Below are positions 1 through 7,263 of a DNA stretch of 8,827 nucleotides, one piece after another. The stretch is from Comamonadaceae bacterium. Its GTDB lineage: Bacteria; Pseudomonadota; Gammaproteobacteria; Burkholderiales; Burkholderiaceae_C. A program made the translations under genes and the position numbers. The notes beneath the pieces are model-generated. The model ran no database searches, was not told the origin of the DNA, and was given only the letters and a program-made list of their open reading frames with translations. The stretch lies in contig CANGZG010000100.1 of the NCBI GenBank assembly GCA_947458415.1, forward strand, positions 1-8,827. Reading direction: 5' to 3'. Within the stretch, counting starts at the first letter, position 1, and each line of letters opens with the position of its first letter.

Positions 1-1
1 A

Positions 2-691
2 TTTTTGATGGCCATCACTTCATTAGAGGTGTACGGCATCATCATCGCCGGCTGGTCATCGAATTCCAAATACGCATTTTTGGGCGCATTGCGTGCGTCT
101 GCGCAAATGGTGAGTTACGAAATCGCCATGGGTTTTTGTTTGGTGGTGGTGTTGATGGTGTCGGGCAGCATGAACCTGTCTGACATCGTGAACGGACAGG
201 GCAAGGGCATGTTTGCCGACCAAGGCGTGGGTTTTCTGTCTTGGAACTGGTTGCCTTTGCTGCCCATCTTTGTGGTGTATTTCATAGCCAGCTTGGCAGA
301 AACCAACCGTCACCCGTTTGATGTGGTCGAAGGCGAATCGGAAATCGTGGCGGGCCACATGATCGAATACTCCGGCATGTCATTTGCCTTGTTCTTTTTG
401 GGCGAATACGCCAACATGATTTTGGTGTCCACCATTGCCGTGTTGTTGTTTTTGGGTGGGTGGCTGCCGCCGGTCGACACGGTGTATCTGGCATGGGTAC
501 CTGGCTGGATTTGGTTGGCCGCCAAAATTTTTGTCGTGGTCACCATGTTTTTGTGGGTACGCGCCACCTTCCCCAGGTTCCGTTACGACCAAATCATGCG
601 CTTGGGTTGGAAGATCTTCATCCCTGTGACCTTGGTGTGGTTGGTATTGATCGGGGCATGGATGCAAACCCCTTGGAACATTTGGAACTGA
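2..691 (+). CDS. nuoH: NADH-quinone oxidoreductase subunit H (NuoH), 5'-truncated by window edge
   Basis: NuoH (ND1 family) is the membrane subunit that joins the peripheral and membrane arms of complex I and forms much of the ubiquinone-binding chamber. The C-terminal 229 residues are visible; the family is about 350 aa, so roughly the first third lies upstream of the window. The reading frame is open from the left edge. Family signatures are seen: YGIIIAGWSSNSKYAFLGALR near residues 11-31, AETNRHPFD near 99-107, GESEIVAG near 111-118, and EYSGMSFALFFLGEYANM near 122-139. The acidic cytoplasmic loop after AETNR is the known quinone-channel and coupling loop, and its Asp and Glu residues are intact. 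Several hydrophobic helices follow, and the protein ends in MQTPWNIWN. The stop (689-691) overlaps an ATG (TGATG) opening a five-codon ORF that leads into nuoI. Identification is secure; the internal ATG/TTG codons at the left edge are not the true start. Confidence 0.97.
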   Translation, partial: FLMAITSLEVYGIIIAGWSSNSKYAFLGALRASAQMVSYEIAMGFCLVVVLMVSGSMNLSDIVNGQGKGMFADQGVGFLSWNWLPLLPIFVVYFIASLAETNRHPFDVVEGESEIVAGHMIEYSGMSFALFFLGEYANMILVSTIAVLLFLGGWLPPVDTVYLAWVPGWIWLAAKIFVVVTMFLWVRATFPRFRYDQIMRLGWKIFIPVTLVWLVLIGAWMQTPWNIWN

Positions 692-708
692 TGCAAAGAC
701 ACCCATGA
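691..708 (+). other. Five-codon micro-ORF bridging nuoH and nuoI
   Basis: An ATG at 691 shares its A with the nuoH stop (TGATG). The frame reads M-Q-R-H-P and stops with a TGA at 706-708, which overlaps the nuoI start codon as ATGA. A ribosome ending nuoH could therefore restart, make a pentapeptide, and terminate exactly on the nuoI start. The sequence arrangement is certain. Translation of the micro-ORF is inference, and chance is possible for so short a stretch. No strong Shine-Dalgarno sequence precedes nuoI, which makes coupling plausible. Confidence 0.35.
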
Positions 709-1226
709 GCACGCACACTTCCACCACTCCACCGACGCCTTTTTCTTGGGCCGATTTCTTTTCCAGTTTTTTGTTGCTGGAATTTTTCAAAGGCTTTGCC
801 ATCACCGGCCGTTACATGTTCGCGCGCAAGATCACGGTGCAGTTTCCTGAGGAAAAAACACCGCTGAGCCCGCGCTTTCGTGGTTTGCACGCATTGCGTC
901 GCTACGAGAACGGTGAAGAGCGTTGCATCGCTTGTAAATTGTGCGAAGCCGTCTGTCCCGCCATGGCCATCACCATCGAGTCGGATGTGCGTGACGACGG
1001 GTCACGCCGAACCACCCGCTACGACATCGATTTGACCAAATGCATTTTTTGTGGATTCTGCGAAGAAAGCTGCCCTGTGGACTCCATCGTTGAAACACAC
1101 ATCTTTGAATACCACGGCGAGAAACGCGGCGACTTGTATTTCACCAAGGACATGCTGTTGGCCGTTGGCGATCAATACGAAACGCAAATTGCGGCCAACA
1201 AGGCGGCTGACGCCAAGTACCGCTAA
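705..1226 (+). CDS. nuoI: NADH-quinone oxidoreductase subunit I (NuoI), 2x[4Fe-4S] ferredoxin-like
   Basis: NuoI carries the two tetranuclear iron-sulfur clusters (N6a and N6b) that pass electrons along the peripheral arm of complex I toward cluster N2 and ubiquinone. The 173-aa product has two ferredoxin motifs: CIACKLCEAVCP with Cys74, 77, 80 and 84, and CIFCGFCEESCP with Cys113, 116, 119 and 123. All eight ligands are present. The segment RKITVQFPEEKTP (41-53) and the RFRGLHALRRY element are typical of betaproteobacterial NuoI. Residues 14-40 form an amphipathic or hydrophobic N-terminal helix that anchors the subunit to the membrane arm. The first 12 residues are a Ser/Thr/Pro-rich extension. 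The ATG at 705 is chosen because it is the only in-frame ATG before the conserved helix and is 13 nt past the nuoH stop. The upstream Shine-Dalgarno match is weak, so translation may depend on coupling to nuoH. Confidence 0.97.
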   Translation: MSTHTSTTPPTPFSWADFFSSFLLLEFFKGFAITGRYMFARKITVQFPEEKTPLSPRFRGLHALRRYENGEERCIACKLCEAVCPAMAITIESDVRDDGSRRTTRYDIDLTKCIFCGFCEESCPVDSIVETHIFEYHGEKRGDLYFTKDMLLAVGDQYETQIAANKAADAKYR

Positions 1227-1246
1227 ACCCTCACGCAGACAAGCTC

Positions 1247-1888
1247 ATGGACATCCAATCAGCGCTTTTCTATCTTTTTTCAGCCGTCATGCTGTTCGCG
1301 GCCTTGCGCGTCATCACTGCGCGCAACCCGGTGCATGCGGCGTTGTATTTGGTGCTGGCTTTCTTTCAAGCATCTGGCATCTGGATGTTGCTCAAAGCCG
1401 AATTCCTCTCCATCACCTTGGTGTTGGTGTACGTGGGCGCAGTGATGGTCTTATTTTTGTTCGTCGTGATGATGATTGACATTGACATCGACGCCTTGAA
1501 AAAAGATTTTTGGAAACATTTCCCTTTGGCCGCTTTCATCGGTGCCGTGCTGGCGCTTGAATTGGCATCGGTGTTGATGGGTGGTTTCCGTTCCTCGCAA
1601 ATTGCCGTTGACCCCAACACTGCCAACGGTTTACCGGTGTCCAACACGCGGGAGTTGGGTGTGCTGCTCTACACCGAATATTTGTACCCTCTGGAAATTG
1701 CCGCCGTGATTTTGTTGGTAGCGATCGTGTCGGCGATTGCATTGACCATGCGTGAACGCAAAGACACCAAAGCGCAAAACCCGAGCGAGCAGGTCAAAGT
1801 CAAAGCCGCTGACCGTTTAAGAATGGTCAAAATGGATGCGGTTCAACAGCCTGTGGTGCCGCCTGCAGCCGAGGAACCGAAACCATGA
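1247..1888 (+). CDS. nuoJ: NADH-quinone oxidoreductase subunit J (NuoJ)
   Basis: NuoJ (ND6 family) is a small membrane subunit between NuoH and the antiporter-like subunits. Its third helix takes part in the conformational and water-chain link between quinone reduction and proton pumping. The 213-aa product shows the conserved RVITARNPVHAALYLVLAFF block (21-40) and the hallmark third helix VYVGAVMVLFLFVVMM (61-76). Further hydrophobic helices lie near 92-111 and 148-167. After about residue 168 the protein is a charged, Lys-rich then Pro/Ala/Glu-rich tail of about 45 residues, presumably cytoplasmic. The gene starts 20 nt after nuoI with only a weak Shine-Dalgarno match, and its stop overlaps the nuoK start as ATGA (1885-1888), implying translational coupling. 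Family identity is clear; the tail has no evident function. Confidence 0.97.
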   Translation: MDIQSALFYLFSAVMLFAALRVITARNPVHAALYLVLAFFQASGIWMLLKAEFLSITLVLVYVGAVMVLFLFVVMMIDIDIDALKKDFWKHFPLAAFIGAVLALELASVLMGGFRSSQIAVDPNTANGLPVSNTRELGVLLYTEYLYPLEIAAVILLVAIVSAIALTMRERKDTKAQNPSEQVKVKAADRLRMVKMDAVQQPVVPPAAEEPKP

Positions 1889-2193
1889 ACATCACACTGG
1901 GCCACTATTTGACGCTGGGTGCCGTGCTGTTTGCACTCTCCGTCATCGGTATTTTTCTGAACCGAAAAAACCTGATCGTGTTGTTGATGGCCATCGAACT
2001 GATGTTGCTGGCTGTGAACACCAATTTTGTGGCGTTCTCCCATTACCTTGGCGACATGCATGGACAGGTTTTTGTGTTTTTCATTTTGACGGTTGCCGCT
2101 GCCGAGTCTGCGATTGGCTTGGCCATTTTGGTGCTGTTGTTCCGCAACCGTTCCAGCGTCAATGTCGACGAACTCAACAGCCTCAAAGGCTGA
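1885..2193 (+). CDS. nuoK: NADH-quinone oxidoreductase subunit K (NuoK)
   Basis: NuoK (ND4L family) is a three-helix membrane subunit that forms a proton half-channel next to NuoJ and NuoN. The 102-aa length is normal. Helices lie at about 6-25, 30-52 and 62-86. Both buried glutamates needed for pumping in studied homologues are present: Glu38 in AIELMLLAVN (E. coli Glu36) and Glu74 in AAAESAIGLA (E. coli Glu72). The start overlaps the nuoJ stop by 4 nt. A GAGGA motif at 1871-1875, 9 nt upstream and inside the nuoJ coding sequence, can serve as ribosome-binding site. The 3' end is followed by 13 nt before nuoL. Confidence 0.97.
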   Translation: MNITLGHYLTLGAVLFALSVIGIFLNRKNLIVLLMAIELMLLAVNTNFVAFSHYLGDMHGQVFVFFILTVAAAESAIGLAILVLLFRNRSSVNVDELNSLKG

Positions 2194-2206
2194 GCCACTT
2201 TCCACC

Positions 2207-4210
2207 ATGAGCCAAACCCTACAAGCCTCCACCCTGATCACCGTTGCCTTGGCTCCCTTGGCCGGGGCTTTGTTGGCGGGCATCTGGGGCACACGCTTGG
2301 GCGGCGGTGGACTGGGTCGTCGCTGGGCGCACAGCCTCACCATATTGGGTGTGTTCGTGTCGTTCGTGTTGTCTGCCTTGACATTGCAAGATGTGGTGGT
2401 CGATGGCGCACGCTTCAACGAAACCATTTACACCTGGATGCAAATCGGTGAACTGAAAATGGAAATCGGTTTCATGGTGGACGGCCTCACCGCCATGATG
2501 ATGTGTGTGGTCACGTTTGTGTCGTTGATGGTTCACATCTACACCATTGGGTACATGGAGGAAGACGAGGGCTACAACCGGTTCTTTGCTTACATCTCGC
2601 TGTTCACCTTCGCCATGTTGATGCTGGTGATGAGCAACAACATGTTGCAGTTATTTTTCGGTTGGGAAGCGGTGGGTCTGGTCTCTTACCTGTTGATTGG
2701 TTTTTGGTTCAACAAACCCAGCGCGGTGTTTGCCAACATGAAGGCTTTTTTGGTCAACCGCGTGGGTGACTTCGGCTTCATTCTGGGAATCGGTTTGATT
2801 GCTGCCTATGCGGGTACCTTGAATTACGCCGAAGCATTTGCCAAAGCCGACCAACTGGCCACTTTGACCTTGCCAGGCACCGACTGGATGCTGGTGACGG
2901 TCATTTGCATTTGTTTGTTCATTGGGGCCATGGGCAAGTCTGCGCAATTTCCCTTGCATGTTTGGTTGCCCGATTCCATGGAAGGACCCACGCCAATCTC
3001 TGCGTTGATCCACGCGGCCACCATGGTGACTGCAGGCATTTTCATGGTTGCCCGCATGTCGCCCTTGTTTGAGTTGTCCGACACGGCATTGAACTTGGTG
3101 TTGTCTGTGGGTGCCATCACTGCTTTGTTCATGGGTTTTTTGGGCATTGTTCAAAACGATATCAAGCGCGTGGTGGCGTATTCCACGCTGTCCCAGTTGG
3201 GCTACATGACGGTGGCCTTGGGGGCATCGGCTTATTCGATTGCGGTCTTTCATTTAATGACCCATGCTTTTTTCAAGGCATTGCTGTTTTTGGCGGCAGG
3301 TTCGGTCATCATGGGGGTGCACCATAACCAAGACATCCGCTACATGGGCGGGTTGCGCAAATACATGCCCATCACCTGGTTGACTTCTTTGCTGGGGTCG
3401 TTGGCGTTGATTGGCACACCGCTTTTCTCTGGTTTTTATTCCAAAGACAGCATCATTGAAGCAGTCGCTGCCAGCCATTTACCTGCGGCAGCCTGGGCGC
3501 ATGCTGCCGTGCTGGCAGGTGTGTTTGTCACCGCGTTTTATTCTTTCCGCATGTACTTTTTGGTCTTCCATGGCAAGCCCCGGTTTGACCAGGATCCACA
3601 TGCACACCATGGTGACGGACATGCCCACTTGCCACATGAATCACCTTGGGTGGTCACACTGCCTTTGGTCTTGTTGGCCATGCCATCGGTATTCATGGGT
3701 TACTACACCATCGAACCCATGCTGTTTGGCGACTTTTTCAACGACGCCATCTATGTCAACGCAGCGCTTCACCCAGCCATGCAAGGGTTGAAAGAAGTCT
3801 TTCATTCGCCATTGGCCATGGCCGAGCATGCGTTGACGACCGCGCCATTCATGCTCGCTTTGGCGGGTGTGTTGGTGGCGTTTTACATGTACATGGTTCA
3901 CCCGGCTGTGCCTGCGTTTATCCAGCGCCATGTCAAGCCTTTGCACACCTTGTTGGTCAACAAATATTTCCTTGATGCTTTCAACGAAAACATTTTGGCG
4001 CACGGCACCCGGTGGCTGGCCACCGGTTTGTGGAAGGGCGGCGACCAAGGGGTGATCGATGGTTTGCTGGTCAATGGCGCTTGGCGTGTCATAGGCAAAG
4101 CGGCCATGGTGGTGCGTCGTTTGCAAACCGGTTTTCTTTATCACTACGCCTTGCTGATGATTCTGGGTATGTTCGGATTGATCACTTGGTTTGTTTGGCT
4201 CAAACCATGA
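2207..4210 (+). CDS. nuoL: NADH-quinone oxidoreductase subunit L (NuoL), distal antiporter-like proton channel
   Basis: NuoL (ND5 family) is the distal Mrp-antiporter-like subunit of complex I. It pumps one proton and carries the long lateral helix that runs along the membrane arm. The product from ATG 2207 is 667 aa, a normal length. The frame is open further upstream to 2093, but that part overlaps nuoK and is not NuoL-like. Key residues seen: Glu154 in FGWEAVGLVSY, Asp188 in NRVGDFGF, Lys244 in MGKSAQFPLHVWLPDS, His269 in ALIHAATMVTAG, His349 and His353 in HLMTHAFFKALLF, and Lys413 in FYSKDSI. Residues about 463-477 form a His-rich loop (six His in 13 residues). The C-terminal third contains the lateral helix region and a final anchor helix (about 646-664). 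The gene begins 13 nt after nuoK without a clear nearby Shine-Dalgarno sequence. Its stop shares ATGA with a 19-codon ORF leading into nuoM. Confidence 0.98.
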   Translation: MSQTLQASTLITVALAPLAGALLAGIWGTRLGGGGLGRRWAHSLTILGVFVSFVLSALTLQDVVVDGARFNETIYTWMQIGELKMEIGFMVDGLTAMMMCVVTFVSLMVHIYTIGYMEEDEGYNRFFAYISLFTFAMLMLVMSNNMLQLFFGWEAVGLVSYLLIGFWFNKPSAVFANMKAFLVNRVGDFGFILGIGLIAAYAGTLNYAEAFAKADQLATLTLPGTDWMLVTVICICLFIGAMGKSAQFPLHVWLPDSMEGPTPISALIHAATMVTAGIFMVARMSPLFELSDTALNLVLSVGAITALFMGFLGIVQNDIKRVVAYSTLSQLGYMTVALGASAYSIAVFHLMTHAFFKALLFLAAGSVIMGVHHNQDIRYMGGLRKYMPITWLTSLLGSLALIGTPLFSGFYSKDSIIEAVAASHLPAAAWAHAAVLAGVFVTAFYSFRMYFLVFHGKPRFDQDPHAHHGDGHAHLPHESPWVVTLPLVLLAMPSVFMGYYTIEPMLFGDFFNDAIYVNAALHPAMQGLKEVFHSPLAMAEHALTTAPFMLALAGVLVAFYMYMVHPAVPAFIQRHVKPLHTLLVNKYFLDAFNENILAHGTRWLATGLWKGGDQGVIDGLLVNGAWRVIGKAAMVVRRLQTGFLYHYALLMILGMFGLITWFVWLKP

Positions 4211-4266
4211 ACTTCACCTTGTCTTCGATTCGAATCCCACACAAAGGTTTGCCATGCAACTGTTGA
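4207..4266 (+). other. 19-codon micro-ORF bridging nuoL and nuoM
   Basis: The ATG at 4207 overlaps the nuoL stop as ATGA. The frame runs 19 codons (M-N-F-T-L-S-S-I-R-I-P-H-K-G-L-P-C-N-C) and ends at a TGA at 4264-4266, 13 nt inside nuoM and in a different frame from it. The nuoM ribosome-binding site lies within it. It could be translated by termination-reinitiation and keep the nuoL-nuoM gap ribosome-covered. There is no sign of a conserved peptide, and chance is a real alternative. Confidence 0.3.
4243..4247 (+). promoter_or_regulatory. Ribosome-binding site of nuoM (AAAGG)
   Basis: AAAGG sits 6 nt upstream of the ATG at 4254. It decides the start against a longer in-frame ATG at 4191, which lies inside nuoL and would add 21 non-family residues. 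Confidence 0.7.
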
Positions 4267-5732
4267 GCCTGGCCATTTGGACCCCGATTGTGTTTGGCGT
4301 GCTGTTGCTCGCCTTGGGGCGTGACGAGCATGCCCGCTTGGTGCGCTGGTTTGCATTGCTTGGTGCGGTGTTGAGCTTTGGCTTGACATTGCCTTTGTAT
4401 GTCCAGTTCGATAACGGCACGGCCGCCATGCAGTTTGTCGAAAATCTGCCTTGGATCAGCCGTTTCAATGTGAACTATCACTTGGGCATCGACGGTATCT
4501 CCATCTGGTTTGTGGTGCTGACCGCGTTCATCACCGTGGTGGTGGTGATCGCCGGTTGGGAGGTCATCACCGAGCGTGTCAACCAATACATGGGCGCGTT
4601 TTTGGTCCTCAGTGGTTTGATGGTCGGCGTGTTTTGCGCGCTCGATGGCATGTTGTTCTACGTGTTTTTTGAAGCCACCTTGATCCCTATGTATTTGATC
4701 ATCGGCGTTTGGGGTGGGCCGAACAAAATTTACGCGGCATTCAAATTCTTTCTCTACACCTTGTTGGGCTCGTTGTTGATGTTGGTGGCGTTGATTTACC
4801 TCTACATTGCCTCCGAGGGAAGTTTCGATTTGGCGACATGGCAGCAACTGCCTTTGGCGGCGACGCCGCAAACCTTGTTGTTCTTTGCTTTCTTCGCCGC
4901 TTTTGCGGTCAAAGTGCCCATGTGGCCAGTGCATACTTGGTTGCCGGATGTGCACGTTGAAGCCCCCACGGGTGGCTCTGCGGTGTTGGCGGCCATCATG
5001 CTGAAGCTGGGTGCCTATGGGTTTTTGCGTTTCTCGCTGCCCATCGCGCCCGATGCTGCGCACGAATGGGCGTGGCTGATGCTGACCTTGTCTGTCATTG
5101 CGGTGGTTTATGTCGGCTTGGTGGCCATTGTTCAGCAAGACATGAAGAAGCTGGTGGCCTATTCATCCGTGGCGCACATGGGGTTTGTGACCTTGGGGTT
5201 TTTCATCTTCAGTGAATTGGGTGTGAGTGGCGCGATTGTGCAAATGATTGCGCACGGGTTTGTGTCTGCGGCCATGTTTTTGTGCATTGGTGTGCTGTAC
5301 GACCGCGTGCATTCGCGTGAGATCGCCAGTTACGGTGGCGTGGTCAACCGGATGCCCAAATTTGCTGCGTTTGCCGTGTTGTTTGCCATGGCCAATTGCG
5401 GTCTGCCCGGCACAGCGGGTTTTGTCGGCGAGTGGATGGTCATTTTGGCGGCTGTCAAGTTCAATTTCTGGCTGGGTCTGTTGGCTGCCTCGGCATTGAT
5501 TTTTGGCGCGGCTTACACCTTGTGGATGGTCAAGCGCGTTTACCTGGGCCCTGTGGTGAATCAGGATGTTGAGGCCTTGCAGGACATCAATGCCCGTGAA
5601 TTTTTGATGCTCGGTTTGTTGGCTGCGGCGGTGCTGTGGATGGGTATCTACCCCAAACCTTTCACAGATGTGATGCATGTTTCCGTCAGTGAATTGCTTG
5701 AGCATGTGGCTTTGAGCAAATTGCCCTTATGA
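4254..5732 (+). CDS. nuoM: NADH-quinone oxidoreductase subunit M (NuoM), middle antiporter-like proton channel
   Basis: NuoM (ND4 family) is the central antiporter-like proton-pumping subunit of complex I. The product is 492 aa with the usual 14-helix pattern. Channel residues are intact: Glu140 in YVFFEATLIPMYLIIG (E. coli Glu144), Lys220 in AVKVPMWPVHTWLPD (E. coli Lys234), Lys251 in IMLKLGAYG (E. coli Lys265), His334 in MIAHGFVSAAMF, and Glu393 in GTAGFVGEWM (E. coli Glu407). The QQDMKKLVAYSSVAHMGF block (294-311) is a strong proton_antipo_M family signature. The start at 4254 is preferred because MQLLSLAIW aligns with the usual NuoM N-terminus and has an AAAGG ribosome-binding site. It begins 43 nt after nuoL. 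The stop overlaps an ATG (ATGA, 5729-5732) opening a 12-codon ORF toward nuoN. Confidence 0.98.
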   Translation: MQLLSLAIWTPIVFGVLLLALGRDEHARLVRWFALLGAVLSFGLTLPLYVQFDNGTAAMQFVENLPWISRFNVNYHLGIDGISIWFVVLTAFITVVVVIAGWEVITERVNQYMGAFLVLSGLMVGVFCALDGMLFYVFFEATLIPMYLIIGVWGGPNKIYAAFKFFLYTLLGSLLMLVALIYLYIASEGSFDLATWQQLPLAATPQTLLFFAFFAAFAVKVPMWPVHTWLPDVHVEAPTGGSAVLAAIMLKLGAYGFLRFSLPIAPDAAHEWAWLMLTLSVIAVVYVGLVAIVQQDMKKLVAYSSVAHMGFVTLGFFIFSELGVSGAIVQMIAHGFVSAAMFLCIGVLYDRVHSREIASYGGVVNRMPKFAAFAVLFAMANCGLPGTAGFVGEWMVILAAVKFNFWLGLLAASALIFGAAYTLWMVKRVYLGPVVNQDVEALQDINAREFLMLGLLAAAVLWMGIYPKPFTDVMHVSVSELLEHVALSKLPL

Positions 5733-5767
5733 ATGACACGATCAACTGCCTAGGAAGTCAACCATGA
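5729..5767 (+). other. 12-codon micro-ORF bridging nuoM and nuoN
   Basis: The ATG at 5729 overlaps the nuoM stop as ATGA. The frame encodes M-N-D-T-I-N-C-L-G-S-Q-P and ends in a TGA at 5765-5767 that lies inside the ATGATG start of nuoN. Both ends are therefore positioned for stop-start coupling, and the nuoN ribosome-binding site is internal to it. The layout is directly visible; translation is inferred only. Confidence 0.33.
5752..5757 (+). promoter_or_regulatory. Ribosome-binding site of nuoN (AGGAAG)
   Basis: AGGAAG lies 6 nt upstream of the first ATG of the ATGATG pair at 5764. The second ATG would have 9 nt spacing, so 5764 is the better start, though either is possible. Confidence 0.75.
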
Positions 5768-7251
5768 TGAACAGTGTCAATTGGATGACCGCATTGCCAG
5801 AAATATGTTTGTTATCGATGGCGTGTGTCATCACGTTGGTGGATCTGTGGGTAACCAGCAAAGACCGCACGCTGACTTATGTGTTGACTTTGCTGACCTT
5901 GCTTGCTGTTGCAGTGATGTACGCCATGAACGCCAGCACAGGCCAGACACTCTACGGGTTTGGACAAATGGTGGTGTCAGATGCCATGGGGAATTGGTTG
6001 AAATGTTTCGCCACCTTGGCTGTCATGGTGACATTGGTGTACAGCCGTCCCTATGCGTCTGACCGCAAAATGTTGGTAGGCGGGGAATTGTTTTTGCTAA
6101 GCATGTTCTCTTTGCTGGGCATGTCTGTCATGATTTCAGGCAACCATTTTTTGGTCATCTACCTCGGCTTGGAGTTGTTGACCTTGTCTAGTTATGCCTT
6201 GGTGGCTTTGCGCAGAGACAATGGCAATGCCACCGAAGCTGCCATGAAATATTTTGTTTTGGGTGCTTTGGCCAGTGGCTTCTTGCTTTATGGTTTGTCG
6301 ATGATGTACGGCGCCACGGGCTCTTTGGAGTTATCAAGCGTGTTTCAGGCCATTTCCAGTGGCCATATCAAACACCAAGTGCTGGTTCTCGGCGTGGTGT
6401 TCGTGGTCTGCGGCATCGCCTTCAAATTGGGGGCGGCGCCTTTTCACATGTGGGTGCCGGACATTTACCAAGGTGCACCGACCGCGGTGACCTTGATGAT
6501 TGCTGCTGCGCCCAAGTTGGCAGCCTTTGCCATGATGATGCGATTGTTGGTTGATGGCATGTTGCCACTCGCCATTGATTGGCAACAAATGATGATGGTG
6601 CTGGCCGTGCTGTCCTTGTTGATTGGCAATTTGTCTGCGATTGCACAAACCAATTTGAAGCGCATGCTGGCTTTTTCCACCATTGCCCAAATGGGTTTTG
6701 TGCTGATTGGCATGTTGTCTGGTGTCAACCAAGGCAATACCTTGTCAGCGGCCAATGCCTACAGCTCGGCCATGTTCTACATGATCAGCTATGTGCTCAC
6801 CACCTTGGGCGTGTTCGGTGTGATTTTGTTGCTCGCGCGAGAGGGGTTTGAGAGCGAAGAAATTTCGGACCTGGCCGGACTCAACCAGCGCAGTCCCTTG
6901 TTCGCTGGGGTGATGGCGGTGTGTTTATTCTCATTGGCTGGTGTGCCGCCCCTGGTCGGCTTTTTTGCCAAGCTGTCCGTGCTGCAAGCGTTGCTAGCGT
7001 CTGAACAACTCAGTTCGTTGGTGTTGGCTGTGTTCGCGGTCTTGATGTCTTTGGTGGGTGCGTTTTACTATTTGCGTGTCATCAAGGTGATGTATTTCGA
7101 CCCACCTTTGACCGCGACCACGGTGTCATCACAAAGCCATGTCAAGGTTGTGCTGGCGGCCAACGGTGGTTTGGTGCTGTTGCTGGGTGTATTGCCGGGG
7201 GGATTGATGTCCTTGTGCGCAGTGGCGGTTGTTCAGGCTTTGGGCACCTGA
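5764..7251 (+). CDS. nuoN: NADH-quinone oxidoreductase subunit N (NuoN), proximal antiporter-like proton channel
   Basis: NuoN (ND2 family) is the antiporter-like subunit next to NuoK and the last gene of canonical nuo operons. The 495-aa product is of normal length and is strongly hydrophobic throughout. Channel residues seen: Glu137 in YLGLELLTLSSYALVAL (E. coli Glu133), Lys221 in IAFKLGAAPFHMWVPD (E. coli Lys217), Lys251 in AAAPKLAAF (E. coli Lys247), and Lys403 in VGFFAKLSVL (E. coli Lys395). The AQTNLKRMLAFSTIAQMGF segment (294-312) is the family signature around the broken discontinuous helix. It starts 31 nt after nuoM with a good ribosome-binding site. There is no U-tract terminator between it and the next gene, 27 nt away, so read-through into the DUF1178 gene is likely. 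Confidence 0.98.
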   Translation: MMNSVNWMTALPEICLLSMACVITLVDLWVTSKDRTLTYVLTLLTLLAVAVMYAMNASTGQTLYGFGQMVVSDAMGNWLKCFATLAVMVTLVYSRPYASDRKMLVGGELFLLSMFSLLGMSVMISGNHFLVIYLGLELLTLSSYALVALRRDNGNATEAAMKYFVLGALASGFLLYGLSMMYGATGSLELSSVFQAISSGHIKHQVLVLGVVFVVCGIAFKLGAAPFHMWVPDIYQGAPTAVTLMIAAAPKLAAFAMMMRLLVDGMLPLAIDWQQMMMVLAVLSLLIGNLSAIAQTNLKRMLAFSTIAQMGFVLIGMLSGVNQGNTLSAANAYSSAMFYMISYVLTTLGVFGVILLLAREGFESEEISDLAGLNQRSPLFAGVMAVCLFSLAGVPPLVGFFAKLSVLQALLASEQLSSLVLAVFAVLMSLVGAFYYLRVIKVMYFDPPLTATTVSSQSHVKVVLAANGGLVLLLGVLPGGLMSLCAVAVVQALGT

Positions 7252-7263
7252 AACGCCTGTCTT

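Noticed and set aside
2093..2206. Upstream extension of the nuoL frame into nuoK
   Set aside because: The added 38 residues overlap nuoK and have no NuoL similarity; the ATG at 2207 gives the normal N-terminus.
1843..2427. Antisense open frame (194 codons) opposite nuoJ/nuoK/nuoL
   Set aside because: It spans three conserved genes and has the same reverse-codon composition; no independent support.
2651..3253. Antisense open frame (200 codons) opposite nuoL
   Set aside because: Gln/His-rich shadow of a hydrophobic membrane protein gene; no family resemblance.
4191..4253. Alternative upstream start for nuoM inside nuoL
   Set aside because: The extra 21 residues are not family-like, and the ATG at 4254 has a proper ribosome-binding site and the usual NuoM N-terminus.
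4200..5138. Long antisense open frame (312 codons) opposite nuoM
   Set aside because: Its translation is Gln/His/Arg-rich low-complexity sequence caused by reading TTG, CTG and ATG/GTG codons of a membrane protein backwards. It lies fully within a well-conserved gene and resembles no family.
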